This document shows, in pieces, positions 31,158-39,273 of a stretch of 64,000 nt of DNA. Where the stretch lies: NCBI GenBank assembly GCA_017553625.1, contig JAFZKP010000035.1, forward strand, positions 1-64,000, read 5' to 3'. The position numbers and the translations under genes were made by a program. The stretch is from Bacteroidales bacterium (lineage in GTDB: Bacteria > Bacteroidota > Bacteroidia > Bacteroidales > F082). Position 1 is the first letter of the stretch. Each line of letters opens with the position of its first letter. The notes beneath the pieces are model-generated. The model did no database searches. It was not told where the DNA came from and was given only the letters and a program-made list of their open reading frames with translations.

Positions 31158-33293
31158 TTAATCCTCGTCCTTCTTCGATTCCTCGTAAGCCTTCAACAGC
31201 TTGGTCTGGACATCGGCTGGAACCTGTGCATACTCGGCATATTCCATTGTGAATGAACCACGACCTGAGGTGAGTGAGCTCAATGATGTTGAATATCTGT
31301 CCATCTCTGCAAGTGGCACTCTTGCACGGATAATCTGGTAGTGTCTGTCTGAATCCATTCCCATGATGATGGCGCGACGACCCTGGAGGTCTGTGTTCAC
31401 AGCACCCATCATATCTTCTGGCATGCGGACTGTCAAATCGTAGATAGGCTCCATAATCTTAGGACCTGCTGCCTTGAATGCGATTGAGAAGGCCATACGA
31501 CCAGCAATCTTGAAGGCCATTTCGTTTGAATCGACCGGGTGCATCTTACCATCGTACACGTAGACGATGATGTCGCGTGCGTAAGAACCTGTCAACGGAC
31601 CTTCTTCCAAACGTTCGTTGATACCTTTCAAGATAGCCGGCATGAAACGTGCGTCGATAGCGCCACCGACGATGCAGTTCTTGAAGATGAGCTTGCCGCC
31701 CCATGGGAGGTCATACTCCTGAGTGTCACGGACCTGCAAGTCTGTCGGATCGGTGTAGCCTTCATAGTAAGGGGCCAAACGCATGTGAACCTCACCGAAC
31801 TGACCTGAACCACCTGACTGTTTCTTGTGACGATAGTCGCCGTTAGCAGCCTTTGTGATGGTCTCTCTGTATGGAATCTTAGGTGATGCGAACTCAACAG
31901 CAATCTTGTTGACGTTGTCGAGATACCATTTGATTGTGTTGAGGTGATATTCACCCTGGCACTGAAGGATATTCTGTTTCAACTCGCGTGACATACCTGT
32001 TATGATTGTAGGGTCTGTCTTGTGCATATCGTTGAGGATACCGCCGAGTTTCTCATCTTCCTGTGAGTTCACAGCCTTGATGGCGATTGAGAAGATTGGT
32101 GTCGGGAACTTGATAGCCGGGAATGCAGCTTCTGCGACCTTGGCGTCCACGAGGCTGTCGCTCACGCGCACGTCTTTCAACTTGATTGTTGAGATAATAT
32201 CGCCAGCGCAGGCTTTCTCCACTCTCTCGCGGTTCTTGCCGTTTGAAACGAGGATCTGTGAGATACGCTCTTTGTTGCCTGTACGTGGGTTGACGAGGTC
32301 CTGAGCCTCTGACACTGTGCCGCCGTAAATACGTGCCATGGCGACATCACCGACGTTCTGCTCATTGGAAATCTTGAAGAAGAACATTGCTGTCGGCTCG
32401 TTAACATCGTTGTGGAACTCTGTGCCGTTTACAGCCACGACTGGAGCGACGTGTGCCGGTGAAGGGCAAGCGTTGACGATGAATTCAAGAAGACGTGTCA
32501 CGCCGACGCCATTCTTTGCAGCACCGCAAATGACTGGGAACATCTCGCGTTTTGCGATACCCATGCGGATACCTTTTTCCATATCTTCCTCTGAGAGTGT
32601 GCCTTCGTCGAAGAATTTCTCCATGAGGGCGTCGTCACCTTCAGCAGCGTGCTCGATAAGCTCGTTGTGAAGCTCTTCTGCCTTGTCAGCAAGGTTGGCA
32701 GGGATGTCCTGAACCTCAGGAGCGCCGTTGCCGTTCTTGAAGACGAGCATCTTCTTCATAATGAGGTCGATGACAGCGTTGAAACCCTCGCCGGCGTTCA
32801 CTGGGAACTGGATTGGAGTCACCTTATCACCGAAGTATTCCTTCAACTGATGAATCGTATCATCGAAGTTAGCGTTGTTGTGGTCGAGCTGGTTCATGAA
32901 GAACACCACCGGTTTGTTTGTGTTGGCGGCGTGTTTCCATGCGTTCTCTGTTGTTGCCTCAACACCTGACTGTGAGTTGACTGTGAAGACAGCTGTGTCG
33001 GCAGCGGTCAGACAAGCGACGATATCGCCAGAAAAATCGCTGAAGCCTGGAGTGTCCAAGATATTGATTTTCTTGTCATTAAAGATTGTGTAGCATAAGC
33101 TGGCGTTAACAGAAATACCACGTTCCATCTCAATCGGACGGTAGTCTGACACTGTGTTTTTGCTTGAAGTGTCGCCTTTTCTGTTGATGAGCTTGCCTTC
33201 GAAAATCATATTTTCAGCAAGCGTTGTCTTTCCGGATTTAGCAGCTCCAATGAGAGCGATGTTCCGAATTTCGTCTGTCTGGAATACCTTCAT
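31158..33293 (-). CDS. fusA2: Elongation factor G paralogue, EF-G2 type with altered G3 motif
   Basis: The 711-residue protein has all EF-G domains, including domain IV with KKQSGGSGQFGEV. The GTPase centre is unusual. The P-loop reads GAAKSGKTTL, G3 is DTPGFSDF with phenylalanine (F84) where canonical EF-G has the catalytic histidine (DTPGHVDF), and G4 is NQLD in place of NKxD. In Bacteroides thetaiotaomicron the paralogue EF-G2 (fusA2) is reported to support translocation without GTP hydrolysis and to help under starvation. This protein fits that group, and the symbol is given on that basis. It is not the str-operon fusA: no rpsL, rpsG or tuf is nearby. It has its own promoter and terminator. 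Confidence 0.88.
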   Translation of the reverse strand: MKVFQTDEIRNIALIGAAKSGKTTLAENMIFEGKLINRKGDTSSKNTVSDYRPIEMERGISVNASLCYTIFNDKKINILDTPGFSDFSGDIVACLTAADTAVFTVNSQSGVEATTENAWKHAANTNKPVVFFMNQLDHNNANFDDTIHQLKEYFGDKVTPIQFPVNAGEGFNAVIDLIMKKMLVFKNGNGAPEVQDIPANLADKAEELHNELIEHAAEGDDALMEKFFDEGTLSEEDMEKGIRMGIAKREMFPVICGAAKNGVGVTRLLEFIVNACPSPAHVAPVVAVNGTEFHNDVNEPTAMFFFKISNEQNVGDVAMARIYGGTVSEAQDLVNPRTGNKERISQILVSNGKNRERVEKACAGDIISTIKLKDVRVSDSLVDAKVAEAAFPAIKFPTPIFSIAIKAVNSQEDEKLGGILNDMHKTDPTIITGMSRELKQNILQCQGEYHLNTIKWYLDNVNKIAVEFASPKIPYRETITKAANGDYRHKKQSGGSGQFGEVHMRLAPYYEGYTDPTDLQVRDTQEYDLPWGGKLIFKNCIVGGAIDARFMPAILKGINERLEEGPLTGSYARDIIVYVYDGKMHPVDSNEMAFKIAGRMAFSIAFKAAGPKIMEPIYDLTVRMPEDMMGAVNTDLQGRRAIIMGMDSDRHYQIIRARVPLAEMDRYSTSLSSLTSGRGSFTMEYAEYAQVPADVQTKLLKAYEESKKDED

Positions 33294-33339
33294 TTTGTTT
33301 AAATTCTATATTTATTAATACTTTTTTTCAATGTGGGTG

Positions 33340-33368
33340 CAAAAGTACAAAAAATAATCGAAACACAA
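33340..33368 (-). promoter_or_regulatory. Promoter of EF-G2
   Basis: On the minus strand TTG (33368-33366), 18 nt, then TACTTTTG (33347-33340), about 47 nt before the ATG at 33293. Confidence 0.6.
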
Positions 33369-33393
33369 TCAATTAATATAAAATAAATTTATA

Positions 33394-33563
33394 TGAGATT
33401 CCTCACCCCCTTTCGGGTGTTCGGAATGACAAGGCATTATTAATGAAAAATATGGCGCGGCATAACGGAACCTACTAATTAGTATAAACCATCAAGCCGC
33501 GCCAAAATGTCCAATAATTATCTTGTCATTCCGAACGGAGCGTTAGCGGAGTGAGGAATCTCA
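33394..33563. repeat. 170-bp nested inverted-repeat element
   Basis: Three pairs of perfect arms are nested: 33394-33406 with 33551-33563 (13 bp), 33422-33433 with 33522-33533 (12 bp, CGGAATGACAAG) and 33453-33460 with 33497-33504 (8 bp). A central ACTAATTAGT lies at 33474-33483. It ends one base before the adenosine kinase stop codon. No open frame is apparent, so it looks like a MITE- or REP-type element. Together with the EF-G2 promoter it accounts for the 33294-33564 spacer. Confidence 0.85.
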
Positions 33564-33564
33564 A

Positions 33565-34533
33565 CTAAAGACTAAACTCTTTGTGAATCGTCTTCCACTG
33601 CTCTTCTTTGAGCTTCGCGCCGAGGTTTTGAATCACGTTTCCTGCGAGGCAGGTGCCGAGTTCGCCGCTCTTCTTCAAATCGTATCCGCTAATCAATCCG
33701 GCGAGGAACCCTGCGGCGTACATGTCGCCGGCGCCTGTAGTGTCGATGACGTTCACCTTGCTGCATCCGACCTGCACCTTTTCGTCGCCTCTCTTGATGA
33801 GCGAGCCCTTGCTTCCGACCTTCACCACCGCGATTTCGCAGTTCTTTGCAATAAATTCCAAAGCGTCCTCTGGAGTGCTGTGTGTCAACGCCTTAGCCTC
33901 TTCCTCGTTGGCAAAAACGATGTCGATTTGCGGCAACAACTCCACCAAAAAGTCACGGTTGTCTTCCACAACGTTGTATGATGCGAGGTCGAGAACAACC
34001 TTACAGCCTGCCAGTTTTGCCAACTCTATAGCCTTCTTGAACAAGGGACGGTTAGCGATGAGATAGCCCTCGACATAGCAATAATCCCAGCCCTTGAAAA
34101 TGTCTGAAGTGAGAAGGCTTTCGTTGAGCAAAACCGCCGCTCCGAGGTGAGTTGCAAATGTTCTTTCCCCATCTGGTGAGATGATGGCCTGTGCTATTCC
34201 AGACGGCACGTCACCATGGAACATTATTGGCTGCACTCCCACCGATTTCATAGCATCGTCGAAAAACTTTCCGACCTTGTCATTGCCAGTAAAACCAATG
34301 AATCCGGTTTTCACGCCGCATTTTGCAAGCCCGTGGATGGTGTTTGCCGCAGAGCCGCCTGGAGCCATCGAATTGTCGAATTTCTCAAGAGCTTTCGCCA
34401 CTTTTTCTGAAGTCTTGTCGTCAACGAGCTGCATTGAGCCTTTCGGCAGTCCCAACTCATTGAGGATGTTGTCGTTATCAATTCTAGTTAAGATGTCAAC
34501 TAATGCATTACCTATGCCTAATACTTTTTTCAT
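33565..34533 (-). CDS. PfkB-family sugar/nucleoside kinase, probable adenosine kinase
   Basis: The 322-residue ribokinase-fold enzyme has GNALVDI at the start, the substrate motif APGGSAANTIHGLA and the C-terminal DTTGAGDMYAAGFLAG with the catalytic aspartate and anion hole. Bacteroidota proteins of this length and pattern are annotated as adenosine kinases, which phosphorylate adenosine with ATP; other nucleosides or sugars cannot be excluded. The gene is flanked on both sides by related palindromic elements: 33394-33563 touches its stop and 34551-34622 lies 17 bp upstream of its start. It is thus bracketed as if by a small composite unit. Confidence 0.85.
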   Translation of the reverse strand: MKKVLGIGNALVDILTRIDNDNILNELGLPKGSMQLVDDKTSEKVAKALEKFDNSMAPGGSAANTIHGLAKCGVKTGFIGFTGNDKVGKFFDDAMKSVGVQPIMFHGDVPSGIAQAIISPDGERTFATHLGAAVLLNESLLTSDIFKGWDYCYVEGYLIANRPLFKKAIELAKLAGCKVVLDLASYNVVEDNRDFLVELLPQIDIVFANEEEAKALTHSTPEDALEFIAKNCEIAVVKVGSKGSLIKRGDEKVQVGCSKVNVIDTTGAGDMYAAGFLAGLISGYDLKKSGELGTCLAGNVIQNLGAKLKEEQWKTIHKEFSL

Positions 34534-34550
34534 AGTTAGTTCTAATTATT

Positions 34551-34622
34551 ATGAGATTCATCACTTCGTTCGGAATGACAATCCGTTGTCATTCCGAGCC
34601 ACGAAGTGGCGAGGAACCTCAT
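34551..34622. repeat. Palindromic element upstream of adenosine kinase
   Basis: Perfect 11-bp arms CGGAATGACAA (34571-34581) and its complement (34586-34596) surround TCCG. Outer arms 34551-34562 and 34611-34622 pair at 10 of 12 positions. The inner arm equals that of the 33394-33563 element, so both belong to one family. Confidence 0.8.
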
Positions 34623-34655
34623 TGTCATAAACCGTGTCATTAAAAGTGTTATTAC

Positions 34656-34691
34656 AAAAAAAGAATGAAAACCTCGTGGATTCCATTCTTT
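34656..34691 (-). terminator. Probable terminator of tRNA-Asn
   Basis: Arms AAAGAATG (34660-34667) and CATTCTTT (34684-34691) are followed on the minus strand by a run of seven T, about 50 nt past the tRNA. Confidence 0.5.
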
Positions 34692-34739
34692 CAATTAATA
34701 ACATGAAACATAAAAAATTACACTTTGTAATCTCTCTTG

Positions 34740-34813
34740 CGCCCCCTTCAGGACTTGAACCTGAGACCCCCTGATTAACAGTCAGATGCTCTAACCAACT
34801 GAGCTAAGGAGGC
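34740..34813 (-). tRNA. tRNA-Asn (anticodon GTT)
   Basis: The 74-nt cloverleaf begins GCCTCCTTAGCTCAG on the minus strand. The anticodon loop is CTGTTAA with anticodon GTT, the T arm contains GGTTCAAGTCC, and acceptor GCCTCCT pairs with AGGGGGC with one G-T pair. The discriminator is G. No CCA is encoded. The promoter is at 34842-34871. Confidence 0.95.
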
Positions 34814-34841
34814 TAACAACGGTTTTCTCCGTTTGCGAGTG

Positions 34842-34871
34842 CAAAAGTACGACGTTTTTCAATACGCACAA
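34842..34871 (-). promoter_or_regulatory. tRNA-Asn promoter
   Basis: On the minus strand TTG (34871-34869), 19 nt, TACTTTTG (34849-34842). It sits in the spacer between the small phosphoglycosyltransferase stop and the tRNA, so the tRNA is transcribed separately from the polysaccharide locus. Confidence 0.7.
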
Positions 34872-34928
34872 CAAAAATTTGAAGATATTTTTTGAAAAAA
34901 TTATATCTTGTTGATAATCAACACTTAT

Positions 34929-35522
34929 TTAGCCAAAAATTGTTTTCCAAAGCATAGAAACATCAAGCCAAACCGACCAGTTTTCATAATATTCAAGGTT
35001 GATTTTTACTTTGTCAGGCCAAATAACGTCGTCATTATACTTATTCGGGTCGTCTTGTTGCGCCAAAATCACATCTTCGTGACGATATTTTATCGAGGCA
35101 GGACCCGTCAACCCGGGACGCATTTCCAGAATCTTCCTGTCGTCGCCTTCGAGCTTGTCGGCATAGCCTGGCACATCGGGACGCGGACCAACAAAACTCA
35201 TGTCACCTATTAATATATTTATCAGCTCCAAAAACGTGTCGACCTTGCTCTCGCGCAGCCATCGCCCAAACGGCAAAACCCTCGGATCATCAGAAGGTGT
35301 CACCGAACCCTCAACCTCAGAATTATCCGCCATGGTACGCATCTTGAAAATCCTGAACGGCTTGCCGCCTTTGCCAATCCTCACCTGCCTGTACACGAAT
35401 TTCCCTTTGGGCATTTTTATCTTATGAAGGATAAAAATCACCAGCAGCACCGGTGACAACACCACCAGCAAAATCAATGAAAAAATTCTATCAAAAATAT
35501 ATTTTATTACCATTATCGTCAA
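34929..35522 (-). CDS. Small monotopic phosphoglycosyltransferase (initiating sugar transferase) with altered DE dyad
   Basis: The 197-residue protein has one N-terminal membrane segment, then the bacterial sugar transferase domain (FRIFKMRTM, GDMSFVGPRPDVPGYADKL, RPGLTGPASIKYR). It would attach the first sugar phosphate of a glycan to undecaprenyl phosphate. In PglC-type enzymes the catalytic pair is Asp-Glu in LDELPQL; here the matching stretch reads VDTFLEL, so glutamate is replaced by threonine (codons GAC ACG). That may impair or change catalysis. It is the last gene of the polysaccharide locus. A larger enzyme of the same family with an intact LDELPQ is at 37143-38507. The ATG at 35513 is an alternative start. 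Confidence 0.88.
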   Translation of the reverse strand: MTIMVIKYIFDRIFSLILLVVLSPVLLVIFILHKIKMPKGKFVYRQVRIGKGGKPFRIFKMRTMADNSEVEGSVTPSDDPRVLPFGRWLRESKVDTFLELINILIGDMSFVGPRPDVPGYADKLEGDDRKILEMRPGLTGPASIKYRHEDVILAQQDDPNKYNDDVIWPDKVKINLEYYENWSVWLDVSMLWKTIFG

Positions 35523-35536
35523 TTACACCACTGTAC

Positions 35537-35581
35537 AGACGCGATTCATCGCGTCTCATCAAGATGCGATGAATCGCATCT
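35537..35581. repeat. Pair of 18-bp palindromes
   Basis: Palindromes GACGCGATTCATCGCGTC (35538-35555) and GATGCGATGAATCGCATC (35563-35580) lie in the 72-bp spacer before the small transferase. The second is a near inverse copy of the first. A 21-nt copy with one mismatch occurs inside the alpha-2-macroglobulin gene at 61398-61418. Confidence 0.85.
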
Positions 35582-35594
35582 CTACAAGCATCTA

Positions 35595-36404
35595 TTAATG
35601 TGCATATTGCATTTTATGCATTCTCAACACCGCCTTCACATTTATATTCCATATCAATTTCCTGAACGGTAACAATAACCTCACCACGATTCCAAACCAC
35701 CATTTATATCTTATTTTTAACTTGCAATACGCTTTTCTGAATTTGAAATTTTTCTCCAGAAACGATTGAATATCAGAATGTTCCGTAATGCTTCGTGCAC
35801 CATCCGCAACGTATCTGAATCGCTTTTCTTCAAGATAATATTCATTCATCTTGTAAAAAAAACCGTAATACGGATAGGTCGCGTCATGCTTGTATTTTGG
35901 CAGAAAACCTATCAAACCATACTCGCAAGAATCTTCCCAGACATGAACCGCGCAAAATCCAACCAATTCCTGCGTTTCCTTGTCAAAAGCGCCCCAAAAA
36001 TCGTAATTGTTTCTGCCACAATGGTCAAGATATTCATTGAAAACTTTCTCGTTCATGTCGCGGTCCGAAACACGATAGTCTTCAAACGTGGCTTTGACAA
36101 TCGAAAATGCTTTTTGTCTAACTAATTCTTTATCAACGAGTTTAAAATCAAAACTTCTGAAAGCGTGACGCAATTTCTTCCTCTCATTCTGCGACTGCTC
36201 TTCCATCCCGCCAAAAGAATCCTTTATAAGATACCAGAAATCAGTCTGTTCCTTGCAGTCAAAATCAAATGTATTTCGGACAAACCAGCCACCTTTTCTT
36301 AACAACGCTTCACACTGAGAATCAGAGAGTTGTGGCTCTTTATCAGGAGCCGAAGCAAACCTCCAGGCGTGACGGTATATCTCAAAATCCTTTTCAGAAA
36401 ACAT
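35595..36404 (-). CDS. GNAT-fold (FemAB-like) protein of the polysaccharide locus, function unknown
   Basis: The 269-residue soluble protein shows no membrane helix. Its central part (FWGAFDKETQELVGFCAVHVW, then YGFFYKMNEYYLEE and FRYVADGARSITEH) looks like a GNAT acyltransferase core. The pattern resembles proteins that acylate sugars or transfer amino acids in polysaccharide loci, but no catalytic residue can be assigned. The start overlaps the upstream glycosyltransferase stop by 11 bp, so it is co-translated with it. I do not recognise a named family with certainty. Confidence 0.65.
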   Translation of the reverse strand: MFSEKDFEIYRHAWRFASAPDKEPQLSDSQCEALLRKGGWFVRNTFDFDCKEQTDFWYLIKDSFGGMEEQSQNERKKLRHAFRSFDFKLVDKELVRQKAFSIVKATFEDYRVSDRDMNEKVFNEYLDHCGRNNYDFWGAFDKETQELVGFCAVHVWEDSCEYGLIGFLPKYKHDATYPYYGFFYKMNEYYLEEKRFRYVADGARSITEHSDIQSFLEKNFKFRKAYCKLKIRYKWWFGIVVRLLLPFRKLIWNINVKAVLRMHKMQYAH

Positions 36405-37146
36405 GTTTTTTCACTGCATTAAATGAGTAACAAATAAAATTTATCACCGATTTTGGCCATGACAACTTCTCGATTTTTCGATAAACTCGCCAAACGTCGC
36501 ACGCCGCCTTTATTTTATTGCTCGAAGCTGAACCTGGCGTTATTCTGTATTTGTGAAGCGGACCAGGCACAGGATAAGCGGCGAAACCTCTACGCATTAT
36601 GCTGAGCCACAACGACATATCCTCACTCGTCTTGATAATTGGAGTGGCAAAATGACCTGTTTTCTCGCGGTCAATGACCACCGTCCCGCAGCATATTATG
36701 GTGTTTCTGAGATATTTTTTATAACTCATCACCCCAGCGTCTTTGACTATCCTATTCTTTGAATTTCCCTGACAATCAATCACTTCATAGCTTGAATAGG
36801 TGAAAGCCAAGTTATTTTCAAGCATAAAATTCACTTGTTTCTCGAGCTTTTCAGGATACCACACATCGTCGCTATCCAGAAACGCCACAAAACGCCCCTT
36901 TGCGCGTGAAATCGACATGTTTCGCGTCCTCGCAATCCCTTGGTGCTCATCAGGCACCATCACGTTGATTCTTTCATCGTTTTTGCTGTATTTACTGATG
37001 ATTTCAACGCTTTTATCTGTAGAGCCGTCATCTGTGATGAGCAGCTCCCAGTTGTCGTAAGTCTGCGACAAAACGGACTCGATGCTTTGCGCGATATAAC
37101 GCTCGGCATTATAGCAAGGCATTATTATGGAAACCAATGGCTTCAT
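36394..37146 (-). CDS. Family 2 glycosyltransferase
   Basis: The 250-residue GT-A enzyme has PLVSIIMPCYNAERYI at the start, LLITDDGSTDKS and the metal-binding FVAFLDSDDVW. It would transfer a sugar from a nucleotide donor to the lipid-linked repeat unit at the cytoplasmic membrane face. Donor and linkage cannot be read from sequence. The length is typical. It overlaps the upstream phosphoglycosyltransferase by 4 bp (ATGA) and the downstream GNAT-like gene by 11 bp. Confidence 0.92.
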   Translation of the reverse strand: MKPLVSIIMPCYNAERYIAQSIESVLSQTYDNWELLITDDGSTDKSVEIISKYSKNDERINVMVPDEHQGIARTRNMSISRAKGRFVAFLDSDDVWYPEKLEKQVNFMLENNLAFTYSSYEVIDCQGNSKNRIVKDAGVMSYKKYLRNTIICCGTVVIDREKTGHFATPIIKTSEDMSLWLSIMRRGFAAYPVPGPLHKYRITPGSASSNKIKAACDVWRVYRKIEKLSWPKSVINFICYSFNAVKKHVF

Positions 37147-38507
37147 CTCTTGTTCGACGCTGTAATTTGACCTTCCTCCAAGCCTTCGGTGCTTTCTTTT
37201 ATGAAAATGACCTTCAAAGTCAGCAGAAGCAGCTTCAAATCCATCAAAAGCGAGCAGTTTTCGACATAAATCATATCGAGTTTCAGCTTGTCGTATGACG
37301 TTGTGTTGTATTTTCCGTAAATCTGGGCATAACCCGTGAGACCAGCTTTCACCTTGAGGCGGAACGCAAACTCCGGCACCTCTTTGGTGTATTCGTCAGC
37401 AATCTCTGGGCGTTCCGGACGCGGTCCTACAAAACTCATGTCACCTGCCAAAATATTGAAAAACTGCGGCAGCTCGTCAAGTCGGCAGGCTCTGATAAAT
37501 TTCCCGACAGGTGTGATTCTGCTGTCGTTGTCGGCAGCGAGTCGCGCCACGCCATCTTTCTCCGCATTCGGAATCATACTCCTGAATTTCAATATCTTAA
37601 AGGTCTTTCCGTCTTTGGTATAACGCGTCTGGCGATAGAAAACCGGACCTCGGTCATAAAGGAAAATCGCCAGCGAGAGCAAAATCATCAACGGGGAAAG
37701 GATTATCAAACCAAGCAACGAGAAGAAAACGTCGGAGCATCTTTTTATCATGCGCTGCGACAACGTAAACGTGGTGTTTCTTGAAAACAAGAGCGGAGTG
37801 TCGAAAACATCAAGTTTTTCAGCGCCTCGCACAATTATATCCGATATTTTAGGCGTGATGTAAACCTTTTTCCCTTTCGCAAAACAAATCTTCAAAATGC
37901 GGTTTCGCGTCTCTGTCGGCGCGTCATTTATAATTACAGCATCGTAGCCATCAACAGCAGCACTGATTTTCTCAATGTCATCATCGTAATCCATCTCGCC
38001 CGTAATTACATATTTATCGTTTCTCGTATTGAATTTAGCAACAAGGCTGTTGTCATGATTTCCACGGATATGCAACATTTTGTATGGAGGGAAAATCTTG
38101 AAATACAATGAGATAAAGATTATCGCAAGCACAAAGACGAAAGCAAATTGTATGACAAAGACCTTTGCCATCGTAATGATAATCGACATGATAAGATGAC
38201 GGTAACCTACCATAAGAACCGTTATTATCACCTGGATTCCATCGGCAAAAAGTATGCCTATTGCCTGAGACAGAATGATATGCGATTTCTTGCTGACTCC
38301 GATTTTATAGCCTCCGAAAATGCCTACAAAAAGCATCACTATCACCCAATACACCATGATAGTCAGGTAGTTACCTTTCATCAAGAATTCCTTTTCCAAA
38401 AGGACATTCAGTTCCTTATACCAGAACCAGCTGAAAACCGCCACGACTGTCAGCGTAATCAGTATGTTATAAAAACTCCGATACCAGATTTTGCTTGTAT
38501 TTCCCAT
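37143..38507 (-). CDS. Polyprenyl glycosylphosphotransferase (WcaJ/WbaP-like)
   Basis: The 454-residue protein has about four N-terminal membrane helices, a CoA-binding-like middle region (YDAVIINDAPTETRNRI) and the C-terminal sugar transferase domain. That domain carries FKILKFRSM, LDELPQFFNILAGDMSFVG and PGLTGYAQIYGKYN. The intact Asp-Glu pair indicates an active enzyme that starts repeat-unit synthesis by moving a hexose-1-phosphate to undecaprenyl phosphate. It lies between two family 2 glycosyltransferases with a 4-bp overlap downstream and a 4-bp gap upstream. It is the probable main initiator of this locus, since the second, smaller family member at 34929 has a changed dyad. Confidence 0.93.
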   Translation of the reverse strand: MGNTSKIWYRSFYNILITLTVVAVFSWFWYKELNVLLEKEFLMKGNYLTIMVYWVIVMLFVGIFGGYKIGVSKKSHIILSQAIGILFADGIQVIITVLMVGYRHLIMSIIITMAKVFVIQFAFVFVLAIIFISLYFKIFPPYKMLHIRGNHDNSLVAKFNTRNDKYVITGEMDYDDDIEKISAAVDGYDAVIINDAPTETRNRILKICFAKGKKVYITPKISDIIVRGAEKLDVFDTPLLFSRNTTFTLSQRMIKRCSDVFFSLLGLIILSPLMILLSLAIFLYDRGPVFYRQTRYTKDGKTFKILKFRSMIPNAEKDGVARLAADNDSRITPVGKFIRACRLDELPQFFNILAGDMSFVGPRPERPEIADEYTKEVPEFAFRLKVKAGLTGYAQIYGKYNTTSYDKLKLDMIYVENCSLLMDLKLLLLTLKVIFIKESTEGLEEGQITASNKR

Positions 38508-38511
38508 AGTT

Positions 38512-39273
38512 TTACTTTTTCAAAAGACTGATTATTTTACCAAAATAACGTGAAACCTGCTTGAAAAAATTGCTCGGCAGGTTGTGTTCGCGAATGCAAC
38601 GCATCCTTTCCCTCATGATTTTTCTATGCACTTTCAAACCGTTTGAAGACGTGCCACCGCTTCGCATATTTACAAATATATCGTTGATATACAATGTTTT
38701 AATATTTCCAATCCAAATCATTTTCACAAACATGTCGTAGTCGGCGCAGATCGGATAGTCGAGGCTGTAGAGTCCGTATTTGTCGTAGCACTCACGTTTC
38801 ACATAAAACGACGGATGTGGTGGCATCTGTCCCCAACATATTTTTTCCCTTTTGAAATCCTTGCCGGAAAACATACGCACTGTCTTGCTTGTGTCATTCC
38901 AATCGACATATCTTACATCTGCGTAAACGCCATCAATTCCTGGGTTTTCCGTAAACGCAACGTTGATTTTTTCAAGCACGTTGTCAGATGCGAAGAAGTC
39001 ATCGCTGTTGAGAATTCCGACAATATCGCCTTGCGCCATCTTCACGCCTTTGTTCATGGCATCGTAAATTCCCTTGTCTTTTTCGGAAACCCAACGCAGA
39101 CGGCCTTCAAATTTAGGCTCGAACTCCTTCACGATTTCAATCGTATTATCCTTTGAATTTCCGTCTATGATAATATAATCCACATCTTTAAACGTCTGAT
39201 TCAGAACGCTTTGCAGAGTGTCACGCAAGGTCTCGGCACTGTTATATGTCGCTGTTATCAAGGATATTTTCAT
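38512..39273 (-). CDS. Family 2 glycosyltransferase (WcaA-like)
   Basis: The enzyme starts MKISLITATYNSAETLRDTL. It contains YIIIDGNSKDNT, a GIYDAMNKGV motif and ILNSDDFF, a pattern typical of the colanic acid/LPS family 2 enzymes. The ATG at 39273 is preferred because the fold begins there; an upstream ATG at 39282 would add MIC. It overlaps the end of the preceding family 4 enzyme by 32 bp, so translation is coupled. Donor unknown. Confidence 0.92.
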   Translation of the reverse strand: MKISLITATYNSAETLRDTLQSVLNQTFKDVDYIIIDGNSKDNTIEIVKEFEPKFEGRLRWVSEKDKGIYDAMNKGVKMAQGDIVGILNSDDFFASDNVLEKINVAFTENPGIDGVYADVRYVDWNDTSKTVRMFSGKDFKREKICWGQMPPHPSFYVKRECYDKYGLYSLDYPICADYDMFVKMIWIGNIKTLYINDIFVNMRSGGTSSNGLKVHRKIMRERMRCIREHNLPSNFFKQVSRYFGKIISLLKK

